From Panacibacter ginsenosidivorans (GTDB lineage: Bacteria > Bacteroidota > Bacteroidia > Chitinophagales > Chitinophagaceae): a stretch of DNA of 64,000 nt. The stretch is from NCBI RefSeq assembly GCF_007971225.1, contig NZ_CP042435.1, positions 4,901,501 through 4,965,500 of the forward strand. The letters run 5' to 3'. The position numbers were made by a program, and so were the translations under genes. This document shows positions 26,904-36,214 of the stretch, piece by piece. Below the pieces are notes generated by a model. The model did no database searches. It worked only from the letters and a program-made list of their open reading frames with translations, and was not told the origin of the DNA. Each line of letters opens with the position of its first letter. The first letter of the stretch is position 1.

Positions 26904-27228
26904 AAAACCATAATTGTATTGTAAGCTAAATTAGTAATCCACATCCTAATCCAGCTATTTATATTTAGCATGGGTTCATAACCGGCTTCATAACATAACT
27001 AAACTATAGTTTGACATTACTTGACTGCCTTGCGAAGCCCAATTACTGGCCCTAACCCCAAACCTTTGCTTACATTTCATTTAATGGCGATTAATTTCTA
27101 CATCATCATTCGCTCAATAATAGCATCCTTATGCAATGGCAATGTGGCACTATGTTTGAAATTATAGGAGTGACTTATTGATTGATCCAAAATAAAATCA
27201 ATCATATTATCAAAATCAACACTTATTT
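26904..27228. other. 325-bp gene-free region between divergent genes
   Basis: This is the divergent control region of the proteasome-like gene and the OmpA-family gene. A match to the Bacteroidota -7 consensus TAnnTTTG occurs at 27151-27158 (TATGTTTG), but no TTTG box lies at the usual -33 spacing. No ORF, hairpin or IDR is visible. Confidence 0.4.
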
Positions 27229-28635
27229 ATGAAGAACTTCTTAAAAAGAAATGGTGCTGTTACTGCATTACTAATTGGCATCAGCGTACCTGCATTCTGC
27301 CAGGACTCTTTAAATTCAACAAGCCCTGCTGTAAAAACAGTAACTACGACAACAGTAAAACCATTTACAGGAACAAAAGGTTTCAGAACATTTTCTATTG
27401 GTATAAATGGCGGCTTACTTGCACCTGTTGCAGCCACAGGGGGAAGCAATGATTTTACCAAATGGAAAACAGGCTTTGGTTATGGTGCCTATATAAAGAA
27501 TCAGTTCCGCCACAATTTTGCATTACAACTTGATTTTTTGCGTGGTACAACAGAAGCAAACAATGAAGATAAATTGGGTAATGGCACAAGCTCTGCTAAC
27601 CCATATAGTTCTGTAAAAACAACATTAGACTGGGCAACCAGTTTAAGTGGGGTTGTAACCTTTGGCAATATTAATTACCTGTCACGTAAAGTTGCTGTTA
27701 TCCCTTACTTATCTGTAGGTGGTGGATTGGCAGCTTATAAGCCTGAATTAACAACGCAATCTGGAGAAACAATTAAATACAAAGCGAACGATGAGTCAAT
27801 AAAGGAATTTTTTGTACCCGTTGCAGGTGGTCTTAAGATCAATGCGGCGCCAGGTATAAATGTAGATCTTGGTTATCGTATCCACTTTGTTGATGGTGAT
27901 AATTTTGATGGCTATGCAGCAGGCCCTAACAAAGACAAATTCTCTTATGGATTTGCGGGCCTTGAATTTGCATTGGGCAAAAAAGATCAGCCCCAGTTAA
28001 TGGTTAATAACCCTGTGTCTGCATTACAACAGGATTTGCAGGATCAGAATGACGCAATGAAAGCTTCTTTAGATGCAAGTATACGCGCTAATGATGAAAA
28101 GCTAAACCAGGTAAATGCATTAAAGACAGAGATAGATAAAATGAAAGCTGATGCAGATAAAGATGGTGTATCTGATTATTTTGATAAATGCCCAAATACG
28201 CCAGACAGTACAAAAGTGGATGGTGCGGGTTGTCCTTTGCCTAAGCCTGCAGTCGTACAACCTCCGCAGACAATTGTTATCACAGAAGAAGACAGGAAAA
28301 TTGTAAACGAGGCAATTAAAGATCTTGAATTTGATTTTGGAAAAGCTACCATACGGTCAAAATCTTATCCAAGCCTTGATAAGGTTGCAGAGTTATTGGT
28401 GCAGAAAAATTTCACACTCAAACTTGCAGGACATACAGATAATGTAGGTTCAGAATCTGCAAACCTCAAACTTTCCAAAGACCGTGCAGAATCAGTAAAA
28501 GCATATCTTGTTTCAAAAGGTGTTAATGCTTCCCGTATAGAAGCAACAGGTTACGGCGAAACACAGCCCATTGCTTCCAATAAAACAAATGAAGGCAGGC
28601 AGAAAAACAGGAGAGTAGAGTTTACATTGTTCTAA
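27229..28635 (+). CDS. OmpA-family outer membrane protein with thrombospondin type 3 motif
   Basis: A 468-residue protein. A signal peptide (LLIGISVPAFCQ) precedes an eight-stranded-type beta-barrel region (residues about 50-265, for example INYLSRKVAVIPYLSVGGGL). A helical linker (about 270-305) leads to a calcium-binding thrombospondin type 3 motif (DADKDGVSDYFDKCPNTPDS). The C-terminal OmpA domain binds peptidoglycan: LEFDFGKATIRSKSYPSLDK, then LAGHTDNVGSESANLKLSKD and GRQKNRRVEF. It anchors the outer membrane to the cell wall and may form a pore. A strong terminator follows. It is transcribed alone. Confidence 0.93.
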   Translation: MKNFLKRNGAVTALLIGISVPAFCQDSLNSTSPAVKTVTTTTVKPFTGTKGFRTFSIGINGGLLAPVAATGGSNDFTKWKTGFGYGAYIKNQFRHNFALQLDFLRGTTEANNEDKLGNGTSSANPYSSVKTTLDWATSLSGVVTFGNINYLSRKVAVIPYLSVGGGLAAYKPELTTQSGETIKYKANDESIKEFFVPVAGGLKINAAPGINVDLGYRIHFVDGDNFDGYAAGPNKDKFSYGFAGLEFALGKKDQPQLMVNNPVSALQQDLQDQNDAMKASLDASIRANDEKLNQVNALKTEIDKMKADADKDGVSDYFDKCPNTPDSTKVDGAGCPLPKPAVVQPPQTIVITEEDRKIVNEAIKDLEFDFGKATIRSKSYPSLDKVAELLVQKNFTLKLAGHTDNVGSESANLKLSKDRAESVKAYLVSKGVNASRIEATGYGETQPIASNKTNEGRQKNRRVEFTLF

Positions 28636-28664
28636 TTATCATAGCACTTTTTAAGTGTAGAGAG

Positions 28665-28702
28665 AAGGTGCATTTTCCATTTGGAAATGCACCTTTTTAT
28701 TT
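28665..28702 (+). terminator. intrinsic terminator of the OmpA-family gene
   Basis: GGTGCATTTTCC pairs with GGAAATGCACC around ATTT (one bulged T), followed by TTTTTATTTTACTG. It lies 32 bp after the stop. Confidence 0.85.
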
Positions 28703-28750
28703 TACTGAAATTTTATTTTTAGCCAGGCTGTAGCACTAATGGCATCGCCT

Positions 28751-28896
28751 GTTGCGTCGCACACTTGTACGAATAAATTATGTGGCGGCAAGTAATGAAG
28801 ATAAGATTGGTTGCAAAGGCACAGGATGCTAAACACAAACCAGCCCCTCAATCCTGCGCCAACATTTCGTTTTGAAAATATACTTGGACCAACTGG
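28751..28896 (+). repeat. long direct repeat copy 1, starting with a C-type IDR core
   Basis: The C-type IDR core (28751-28770, CACACTT form) and about 125 bp after it are almost identical to 29845-29988. Shared landmarks are GAATAAATTATGTGGCGGCA, AGTAATGAAGATAAGATTGG, CAATCCTGCGCCA and TTTCGTTTTGAAAATATACT. The two copies flank the CPBP protease gene as direct repeats. Confidence 0.9.
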
Positions 28897-28898
28897 GT

Positions 28899-28964
28899 GC
28901 AGGCTGCGGATACTGCGGTATTTATTTACTACCAGTAATCCGCAGCGTCCCTTGCAGGAGACAG
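28899..28964 (+). repeat. truncated hairpin repeats of the 30-kb family
   Basis: GCAGGCTGCGGATACTGCGG and then CGCAGCGTCCCTTGCAGGAG are incomplete copies of the hairpins at 30014-30346. Here the second arm ends at GACAG, so the hairpin cannot close. Confidence 0.7.
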
Positions 28965-29021
28965 AAGCTAGCGCTTCAATTTTGTGCTACTTATGGAGCC
29001 TATTTTTCAATAAATTTGGCG

Positions 29022-29753
29022 ATGAAAATTTCCAAAGCCTACTCCTTTTTATCTGGCTTTTTGATTTTATTTTTTGTCTATCATTTTCCGGAATTTTTTG
29101 AATCTTTCTGGGTAACCGCAGTTTTTAAAATAGGATTTCTGCTTATTGCTTTTTTTCTTGCAAGAATACAAGGTTGGAAAGGGCTTGGTGGGTATGGGTT
29201 AGCGCTTTCCAATAAATGGCATGCATCGTTATTTTGTGGATTAATCATAGGTGTTGTTTTTTATTTCTTTTCTATATTATTATCTGTAAAGTTTGGGTTT
29301 GAAAAGATTTTATCTATTGAATCTTTTCCAGCTATACTTCAGGCATTACCTATTATCTTATTCATGACTGTTTTTCCTTCTGTAGCAGAAGATATACTTA
29401 CCCGCGGATATTTATATGCACATATAAAAAATGTTCCACCGGGTATGTGGGCCTTTATTTCAACAAGTGTTTATGTACTTAATCATATCTGGAGGCTTGG
29501 CGATGGAATAGCCGTATTATCTTATCTTTTTTTATTGGGCTTGGTTTTAGCATATGCAGTATTGCTTAATAAATCTCTATGGTTTGCCTTTGGTATTCAC
29601 TGGGGCGCAAATGTTGCGTTCGAGCTATCAAATGCATGTCTTAAACTAGAAGAAAAAGATAATGGAACCAACGCTACATGGATGTTGGCATTAATCTGGG
29701 CACTGTTATTTTTGATATTGCTGTTAATGCATAGCCGCAAGCAAACAAAATAA
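29022..29753 (+). CDS. CPBP family intramembrane metalloprotease
   Basis: A 243-residue multi-helix membrane protein. The three CPBP/Abi motifs are seen as AEDILTRGYLYAHI (the usual EExxxR, here ED), NHIWRLGDG (histidine ligand) and FGIHWGANVAFE (second histidine and asparagine). CPBP proteins include prenyl-protein type II CAAX proteases and bacteriocin-self-immunity proteins. The ATG at 29022 is preferred; an upstream in-frame ATG at 28872 would add 50 residues encoded by the repeat DNA described nearby. The gene is bracketed by the two long direct repeats, a sign of duplication or insertion of the segment. Confidence 0.82.
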   Translation: MKISKAYSFLSGFLILFFVYHFPEFFESFWVTAVFKIGFLLIAFFLARIQGWKGLGGYGLALSNKWHASLFCGLIIGVVFYFFSILLSVKFGFEKILSIESFPAILQALPIILFMTVFPSVAEDILTRGYLYAHIKNVPPGMWAFISTSVYVLNHIWRLGDGIAVLSYLFLLGLVLAYAVLLNKSLWFAFGIHWGANVAFELSNACLKLEEKDNGTNATWMLALIWALLFLILLLMHSRKQTK

Positions 29754-29844
29754 TTTTCAGGGATGGAAGGCGTACTTGATGGAAAAGATATTGTTATTGT
29801 GAGAAAATATTTGTAGCCTGCTGTAGTAGTGCTATTAGGCTTTT

Positions 29845-29988
29845 GTTGCGTCGCACACTTGTACGAATAAATTATGTGGCGGCAAGTAATGAAGATAAGA
29901 TTGGTTGCAAAGGCACAGGATGCTAAACACAAAGCCAACGCCTCAATCCTGCGCCAGCATTTCGTTTTGAAAATATACTTAGACCAAC
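29845..29988 (+). repeat. long direct repeat copy 2, starting with a C-type IDR core
   Basis: The C-type IDR core (29845-29864, CACACTT form) and following bases match copy 1 at 28751-28896, differing at a few positions (for example AAAGCCAACG against AAACCAGCCC). After position 29988 the two copies diverge, and this one continues into the hairpin array. Confidence 0.9.
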
Positions 29989-30013
29989 TCAGGCGGCAAG
30001 AGTAATAACGTTT

Positions 30014-30346
30014 CCGCAGTGTCTCTTCAAAGGCTTGTGTGTTGGCTAAGGACGCTGCGGTTATTCAATCAAGTGTTATTACTCGCAGAGTCCCTTGCAG
30101 GAGACTCTGCGAAGACTGAAATATACTTAGACTAGCTGAGAATTTTATTTATTACCAGTAACCCGCAGTGTCCCTTGCAGGAGACACTGCGGAGACGGAA
30201 AGAAGCTGATGAAATATTCAAATAAGAATGTTTCCGCAGTGTCTCTCCACAGGTTTGTGTGTGCAGGCTGAGGGTGCTGCGGTTTGGTGATGAAGAATTT
30301 ATTTATTACCAGTAATACGCAGCGTCCCTTGCAGGAGACACTGCGG
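30014..30346 (+). repeat. array of five hairpin repeats of two alternating types
   Basis: Type A hairpins lie at 30084-30111, 30163-30192 and 30318-30346, built as CGCAGNGTC-CCTTGCAGGA-GACNCTGCG. The stem of the first is GAGTC/GACTC and of the second GTGTC/GACAC, so both arms changed together; the third has GCGTC/GACAC (G.U on RNA). Type B hairpins (30014-30060 and 30234-30282) begin TTTCCGCAGTGTCTC and end GCTGCGG, with a larger GTGTG-containing loop. Type A copies are preceded by TATTACCAGTAA. No transposase is present. Confidence 0.85.
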
Positions 30347-30426
30347 AGATAGAGGACTTCGGAGACTAATGGTATAGAAAATATTTATTTTTGCTGTTGC
30401 TTTTTTAGTATTCAAGCTTTTAAATA

Positions 30427-31539
30427 ATGACTGAACAAACAATTCATTTATATACATCACCTGAATATGATGATCATGCGGTAAGTTTTTTTGATAAATA
30501 CGATATTCAGAGTTTCATCTTTTGCCCTGAAGAAAAGCAAAAGATGATTATTCCGCCAAAAGAAAGACTTTGCAGATTTTGTAAAAGAAAATATCCTGCA
30601 GTAACATTTAGAAACGATGCTCATATTATTCCAGAAGCATTAGGCAATCGATATCTAACTTCAGAATTTGAGTGTGACGAGTGTAACCAAAAGTTTGGAA
30701 AATTAGATGATCAGCTAATAAAATTTATAGGCGTAAGTAGATCATTGAATGGAACAAAAGCAAAGAAAAAAACTAAAATACCTAAATACCCATCTGCTGA
30801 TAAAAAGGTTTTAGTTCAAAACAAGGAATTTTATTCAGATAAGGATGCATTAAATATTGAGTTGACACAACATGGCAACGGTTCATTTATATATGATGAA
30901 ACTAATTCTCTTTACAAAATAAACTTTTTGAAAAATCCTTATATGCCGCTTTTAGTTTTTCAATCATTACTTAAGATGGCTATTTGCGTAATGAATGAAA
31001 AGGAAATTGAAGATTATGAGCATGCAATTGAATTTTTGCATGTAAAAAAAGATTTGATTCGTGAGTTGAGCGGATTACTATTGAGTGGATATCTATTACC
31101 ATTAACTTTTGGGCATGAATACCCTCTTATTTTTCTTTTTAAAAAGAAAAACTTTGAAGACAATATTCCTACCCACGTATTTGTCTTGCATGCAAAAAAT
31201 ATAATGTTGGAAATTAAAATTCCACTCAATAAGAATGATAAATTTAATTATACAAAGGAAGCTATAAAAGTAAAGGATTGTCCTCCGTTATTCTTTAAGC
31301 CTTACGAATTACACAAGACACCATTTAAATATTTTCGTAGGGATTTATCTTCTACAATAGTTGTAAAAAATGATAGTGAAATATTAGTTGTTGAAATGCA
31401 GAAAGGAGAATTAAATAATTTTGTTGCATTCAACCCAACAACTAATTCTATCGAAAAACAAAAATCATTCAACCCTAATGAGATAAAAGGTATTTGGTTA
31501 AGCAATGCTGAAATTAAATTAGCAAATGGTGATGCATAA
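30427..31539 (+). CDS. HNH-type endonuclease domain protein
   Basis: A 370-residue protein. Residues 49-90 form an HNH_5-like zinc finger nuclease domain: C49-x2-C52, H66 in DAHIIPEALGN, and C83-x2-C86 in CDECNQKFG. The rest (about 280 residues) shows no motif I recognise. The AT-rich coding, lack of operon partners and a position between repeat arrays and an IDR pair suggest an accessory gene. HNH proteins of this sort act in DNA restriction, mobile elements or plasmid defence; which applies here cannot be said. Confidence 0.7.
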   Translation: MTEQTIHLYTSPEYDDHAVSFFDKYDIQSFIFCPEEKQKMIIPPKERLCRFCKRKYPAVTFRNDAHIIPEALGNRYLTSEFECDECNQKFGKLDDQLIKFIGVSRSLNGTKAKKKTKIPKYPSADKKVLVQNKEFYSDKDALNIELTQHGNGSFIYDETNSLYKINFLKNPYMPLLVFQSLLKMAICVMNEKEIEDYEHAIEFLHVKKDLIRELSGLLLSGYLLPLTFGHEYPLIFLFKKKNFEDNIPTHVFVLHAKNIMLEIKIPLNKNDKFNYTKEAIKVKDCPPLFFKPYELHKTPFKYFRRDLSSTIVVKNDSEILVVEMQKGELNNFVAFNPTTNSIEKQKSFNPNEIKGIWLSNAEIKLANGDA

Positions 31540-31547
31540 GTCGGAAC

Positions 31548-31567
31548 GTACAAGAGTGCGACGCAAC
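31548..31567 (-). repeat. IDR core, C-type
   Basis: GTACAAGAGTGCGACGCAAC on the plus strand, only 8 bp past the HNH stop. The body (GAAAGCATCATAGCAGCAAT, then CTCATAAAAATT) extends toward the stop of dnaE, 74 bp away. Confidence 0.9.
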
Positions 31568-31614
31568 GAAAGCATCATAGCAGCAATGCAGTTGGCCTCA
31601 TAAAAATTCTTTTA

Positions 31615-31639
31615 CCGGTCTGACCTTTGGTCTGACCGG
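31615..31639 (-). terminator. near-perfect palindrome after dnaE, probable terminator
   Basis: CCGGTCTGACC/GGTCTGACCGG around TTT (one T.T mismatch at the plus-strand centre of each arm) starts 2 bp past the dnaE stop. The minus-strand tail TAAAAGAATTTTTATG is only weakly T-rich. Confidence 0.45.
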
Positions 31640-31641
31640 GA

Positions 31642-34600
31642 TTACCCCGCCAGTCCCACATTAATCTCTACATCAGGGTTGGTCATTAAATACTCGGCCA
31701 TTTCTTCGTTCATGGTAAAACCTTTTTCTAATGTGTACATGGTTATTTTCAAATTTTCCAAAGGGTCGTATACATTGAAACGCAGGGAATGCTTGCCTGG
31801 ATTGGCTTTTACGTTGCTGTCTATAAAGTTTACAAAATCTTTTGTTACAGATGCGGGTGTAATATTAATTTCTATTTGCCGTGTGAGCGCCTGCTTGGCG
31901 GTTTCGAGCAACATCATGGTGGTGACTTTAAACTCGTATTGGTCGCTGTTGTAGCGCTGTTTAAAAAAACCATTGATGAGTAAGTTGTTTCCTTTTTCGA
32001 GATAGTTTTGAAACTTTACATAGTCATCGCTCCACAACATGATCTCTGTTTTGCTGCTGAAATCTTCTATGGTAAGCGAACCAAACTGTCGGCCCGTTTT
32101 TGTTACGCGGTGCTGCCCATCGGTAACCAAACCTGCAATGCGGAAATTGCGGTTGGCATTGGCTGCTATGAGTGTGGGAGAATCTTTTACTTCATTAAAA
32201 TCGGCAAGGTTCATAATGCCATAATAACGCAGCTCGAATTTAAAATGATCGAGCGGGTGGCCGCTCATGAACATGCCGGTGACCTCTTTTTCGTAATCGA
32301 GTTTTTCAGTAAGTGTCCATTCTTCACAGGCTGGTAATTTTGGTGTAGCGATCTCCGGCATTACACTGTCACCAAAGAGACTGTTTACACTTTGGCTTTT
32401 GTTGGTTTGAAAAACATTTCCAAAACGAATAATTTTTTCAATGCCTGTAAGCGGCTCGCCTTGTGCTATATAAAAATATTGTGCACGGTGAATCTCTTTG
32501 AAACAATCGAAAGCGCCTGCATACGCAAGACTTTCCAAAGATTTTTTATTTACCGTACGTTGATTAACACGTTTGATGAGATCAAAAATATCTTTGTAGT
32601 GGCCGCCTTTATTACGTTCTTCAATAAGGCCCTCAATAGCAGCTTCACCAACACCTTTTAAACCACCGAGACCAAAACGGATCTCACCTTTTTTATTTAC
32701 CGCAAAACCTTTTAGTGATTCGTTGATGTCTGGTCCGAGTACTTTTAAACCCATGCGTTTGCACTCTTCCATAAAGAAGGTGATCTTTTCAATAGCGCCT
32801 GCGTGGTTCAACACAGCGGCCATATATTCGCTGGGGTAATGTGCTTTTAAATAACCTGTTTGATAAGCCACCAAACCATAACAGGTAGAGTGCGATTTGT
32901 TGAATGCATATTGTGCAAAGGCTTCCCAGTCAGTCCATACTTTTTCAAGTATGTCTTTGTTGTGGCCTTTTGCAACAGCGCCATCCATGAACTTGCCTTT
33001 CATTTTATCAAGCGTCTTGCGGTCTTTCTTACCCATTGCTTTACGGAGTACATCTGCATCGCCTTTAGAGAAACCTGCAATACTTTGACTCAACAACATT
33101 ACCTGTTCCTGGTAAACGGTGATGCCATAAGTTTCTTCGAGGTATTCTTTCATCACATCAAGATCATAAGTCACTTCTTCGCGGCCGTGTTTGCGTGCAA
33201 CATATTTTGGAATGTATGCCATCGGGCCTGGACGGTACAAGGCGTTCATTGCAATGAGATCGGCGAACTTATCGGGCTTTAGTTCACGCAAATATTTTTG
33301 CATACCTGGACTTTCAAACTGGAACGTACCATTTGTTTCGCCACGTTGGTATAAAAGAAAAGTTTTTTCATCATCCAATGCTATATTATCAAGATCAATA
33401 TCTATGTTATGATTTTGTTTGATGAGAAACAATGCAGTCTTTAAAATGGATAATGTTTTCAACCCAAGAAAGTCCATTTTTAACACACCTGCTTCTTCAA
33501 TGGTGCTGCCTTCAATTTGTGTAACCCAAAGATCAGAGTCTTTGGCAACAGCAACGGGAATAAGATCAGTAAGATCGCTTGGTGCAATGATGATACCTGC
33601 AGCATGCACACCGGTATTGCGTACAGAACCTTCCAATCGTTCTGCTTCATGTAATACCTGGGCACGAATGTCAGTACCATGATATATCTCACGAAGACGT
33701 TTAATATTTTCTAATTCTTCGCCACCATAACCTTCTTTATCTTCCAAAGATTTTTGTCCTTCTTTTGCATCTTTCGCAGTGAATGGTGCAGTGAGCACAC
33801 GGCCAAGATCTGTGCCCGGTCTGTCGGGAACCATCTTTGCCAATGCATTGCTTTCACTTAGCGGAAGATCCATTACACGTGCCACATCTTTGATGCTCAT
33901 CTTTGCAGCCATCGTACCATAAGTGATGATCTGTGCAACCTGGTTCTTTCCATATTTGTGCACCACATAGTCAATCACTTTTTGACGACCTTCATCATCA
34001 AAGTCGGTATCAATATCCGGCATTGACTTACGATCAGGATTTAAAAATCTTTCAAATAGCAAATTGTATTTGATAGGATCAATATTCGTAATGCCGACAC
34101 AAAAAGCTACCACACTACCAGCTGCAGAACCACGGCCGGGGCCAACGAATACGCCCATATCACGACCGGCTTTTATGAAGTCACTTACAATTAAGAAGTA
34201 ACCTGCGAAGCCCATTGTCTTGATCGTAAATAACTCGAAGTCTAGACGTTCTCTTATCTCTTCTGTTATTTCGCTGTAACGTTGTCTTGCACCTTCGTAT
34301 GTTAGGTGATGTAGATAATTCCATTGGTTAAGGTTGCTGTCATCACTTGATTGAAATTCTTTTGGAATAGGAAACGCAGGAAGCAAAATATCTTTCTTGA
34401 GATTTAATACTTCTATTTTATCAACGATGGCTTGAGTATTATCTAATGCTTGCGGAACATCATTGAAGAGTTCTGCCATTTCATCCTGCGTTTTAAAATA
34501 GAACTGATCGTTAGGAAATTTAAAACGACGGTTCTTTAATGCAATATCATCATTTACAAAATCATCAAAGCCCGGCGTACTTTGTTTTTCACCAGTGTTG

Positions 34601-35319
34601 ATGCAAAGCAAAATATCATGCGCATTATAATCGTCTTTATCTGTATAGTGGCTGTCATTCGTTGCAATCACCGGCACATTGTATTTTTTTGCGAACTTCA
34701 ATAATGTGTTGTTGATGATCTCCTGTTCTTTTATGTTATGGCGCTGCAGTTCTATATAGTAATCTTCACCAAACAAATCCAGCCACCATTTGAATTCTGT
34801 TTCAGCAGACGCTTCTCCATCATGCAAAATAGTTTGGGGCACATAAGCACCAATGCAGCATGTTGTTGCTATCAAACCTTCATGATATTTTTCAATTAGC
34901 TCTTTATCAATGCGTGGATATTTGCTGTACATGCCTTCAATAAAACCAAGCGAAGTAAGTTTTACCAAATTCGCATAACCCTGTTTATTTTTTGCCAGCA
35001 ATACCTGGTGGTAACGTTCATCTTTTTGTTCTTTGGAAAATGTTTTACGGTGACGATCTTTTACCACATAAAATTCGCAACCAACAATTGGCTTTACAAC
35101 GGGTTCAAGAATATCTTTTCCATCAGCGGTTTTACCAACGACCTTTGTATTGTTCCATGCCTGTTTTACAAATTCAAACACGCCAAACATATTGCCATGA
35201 TCGGTAATAGCCAATGCAGGCATACCAAGCTTACCTGCTTTTTTATAAAGGTCACTAATGCCTGCGGCACCATCGAGCAAGGAATATTGTGTGTGTACGT
35301 GTAAGTGTGAGAATTGCAT
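31642..35319 (-). CDS. dnaE: DNA polymerase III subunit alpha
   Basis: The replicative polymerase subunit, 1225 residues. The PHP domain opens with MQFSHLHVHTQYSLLDG. The palm motif includes GPGRGSAAGSVVAFCVGITN and SMPDIDTDFDDEGR (catalytic aspartates in DIDTDFD), followed by the finger/thumb parts and tandem (HhH)2 region. YRPGPMAYIPKYVARKHG and KSHSTCYGLVAYQTGYLKAH are family landmarks. A C-terminal OB-fold segment and a tail ending DPLENLKITMYTLEKGF complete it. The ATG at 35319 is chosen because an alternative start six bases upstream is TTG. It ends close to an IDR shared with the HNH gene. Confidence 0.97.
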   Translation of the reverse strand: MQFSHLHVHTQYSLLDGAAGISDLYKKAGKLGMPALAITDHGNMFGVFEFVKQAWNNTKVVGKTADGKDILEPVVKPIVGCEFYVVKDRHRKTFSKEQKDERYHQVLLAKNKQGYANLVKLTSLGFIEGMYSKYPRIDKELIEKYHEGLIATTCCIGAYVPQTILHDGEASAETEFKWWLDLFGEDYYIELQRHNIKEQEIINNTLLKFAKKYNVPVIATNDSHYTDKDDYNAHDILLCINTGEKQSTPGFDDFVNDDIALKNRRFKFPNDQFYFKTQDEMAELFNDVPQALDNTQAIVDKIEVLNLKKDILLPAFPIPKEFQSSDDSNLNQWNYLHHLTYEGARQRYSEITEEIRERLDFELFTIKTMGFAGYFLIVSDFIKAGRDMGVFVGPGRGSAAGSVVAFCVGITNIDPIKYNLLFERFLNPDRKSMPDIDTDFDDEGRQKVIDYVVHKYGKNQVAQIITYGTMAAKMSIKDVARVMDLPLSESNALAKMVPDRPGTDLGRVLTAPFTAKDAKEGQKSLEDKEGYGGEELENIKRLREIYHGTDIRAQVLHEAERLEGSVRNTGVHAAGIIIAPSDLTDLIPVAVAKDSDLWVTQIEGSTIEEAGVLKMDFLGLKTLSILKTALFLIKQNHNIDIDLDNIALDDEKTFLLYQRGETNGTFQFESPGMQKYLRELKPDKFADLIAMNALYRPGPMAYIPKYVARKHGREEVTYDLDVMKEYLEETYGITVYQEQVMLLSQSIAGFSKGDADVLRKAMGKKDRKTLDKMKGKFMDGAVAKGHNKDILEKVWTDWEAFAQYAFNKSHSTCYGLVAYQTGYLKAHYPSEYMAAVLNHAGAIEKITFFMEECKRMGLKVLGPDINESLKGFAVNKKGEIRFGLGGLKGVGEAAIEGLIEERNKGGHYKDIFDLIKRVNQRTVNKKSLESLAYAGAFDCFKEIHRAQYFYIAQGEPLTGIEKIIRFGNVFQTNKSQSVNSLFGDSVMPEIATPKLPACEEWTLTEKLDYEKEVTGMFMSGHPLDHFKFELRYYGIMNLADFNEVKDSPTLIAANANRNFRIAGLVTDGQHRVTKTGRQFGSLTIEDFSSKTEIMLWSDDYVKFQNYLEKGNNLLINGFFKQRYNSDQYEFKVTTMMLLETAKQALTRQIEINITPASVTKDFVNFIDSNVKANPGKHSLRFNVYDPLENLKITMYTLEKGFTMNEEMAEYLMTNPDVEINVGLAG

Positions 35320-35482
35320 GTTCAATAAATTTCCTGTAAAAAATCAAACCTCAAATTTCGCCATTTCAAATGGGTTGAAGATGCTAAAAATTTATCCACA
35401 TCAGTCGTTTTGCACATAGAAAGTGTAAAAGTTCTACACTTTGTTTGCCTGTTATGTATTTGAAACCTATATTGCGCACTGC

Positions 35483-36157
35483 ATGAAAAGAATAGCCCCA
35501 ATATATCTTCTCTGCGTTTTCGCTTTGCTTGGCAGTTGTAAGAGTTTTAAGAACACTTCTGCAAGCAGCAGCTCATCTGCATCACAAAAAAAGCAATCAA
35601 ATAATACTGTATTTCTCGACAATATAAATGTAACACCAGGCGATGAAAGAACTTCGGTATTAAACACAAATCCAGGCGCACCATCTTATACAGCAATAAA
35701 AGCAGCAAAAAATTTCGATATAGAATCTGCACAGGAAGTGCAATTCAAATATGCAACAATGCTTAATGTACCTGTGGAAGAATTAACCAATATTCCTTTG
35801 TTGGAAGATATTGAAAACTGGTGGGGCACTAAATATTGCATGGGTGGCTCTACACAAAACTGTATAGACTGTTCTGCTTTTACGCAAACAATAATACGCG
35901 ATATTTATTCTATTCAATTGCCACGAACTGCCGAAGAGCAATTCAATATGGCAGCCCCAATTAATTATACAGATCTAAAAGAAGGGGATCTTGTTTTCTT
36001 TCAAACAACAGGGCGCACCATTTCTCATGTGGGCGTTTATCTTGCCAACAACAAATTTGCACATGCGTCTACCAGTGGCGGCGTTATGATCAGCGATCTT
36101 AATGAAGACTATTGGAAAAAAAGATTAAGGGCTGCGGGAAGAGTTAAGAGAAGTTAA
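35483..36157 (+). CDS. NlpC/P60 family lipoprotein peptidase
   Basis: A 224-residue lipoprotein (lipobox ALLGSC, Cys19), then a low-complexity Ser-rich segment. The C-terminal NlpC/P60 domain (about 108-224) has the catalytic C130 in NCIDCSAFTQ, H182 in SHVGVYL and H194 in KFAHAS, with the family's D-L-V-F-F motif (GDLVFFQTTGRTISHVGVYL). It should cleave gamma-D-Glu-meso-DAP type bonds in peptidoglycan at the outer face of the cell. The ATG at 35483 is used because it places the signal peptide directly after the start; an upstream in-frame codon at 35441 gives a longer, atypical N-terminus. Confidence 0.9.
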   Translation: MKRIAPIYLLCVFALLGSCKSFKNTSASSSSSASQKKQSNNTVFLDNINVTPGDERTSVLNTNPGAPSYTAIKAAKNFDIESAQEVQFKYATMLNVPVEELTNIPLLEDIENWWGTKYCMGGSTQNCIDCSAFTQTIIRDIYSIQLPRTAEEQFNMAAPINYTDLKEGDLVFFQTTGRTISHVGVYLANNKFAHASTSGGVMISDLNEDYWKKRLRAAGRVKRS

Positions 36158-36214
36158 TCGTTTGTAATTATCCTTTTTATTTTGAGCCGGGCATTTGTAC
36201 TTGTGGCATCGCCT

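Noticed and set aside
28872-29021. Longer N-terminus for the CPBP protein
   Set aside because: The extra 50 residues are encoded by the long direct repeat and broken hairpins; the ATG at 29022 directly precedes the first hydrophobic helix.
30014-30346. CRISPR-like array of repeats
   Set aside because: The units are self-complementary hairpins of two types with conserved rather than unique intervening sequence, irregular spacing and no cas genes.
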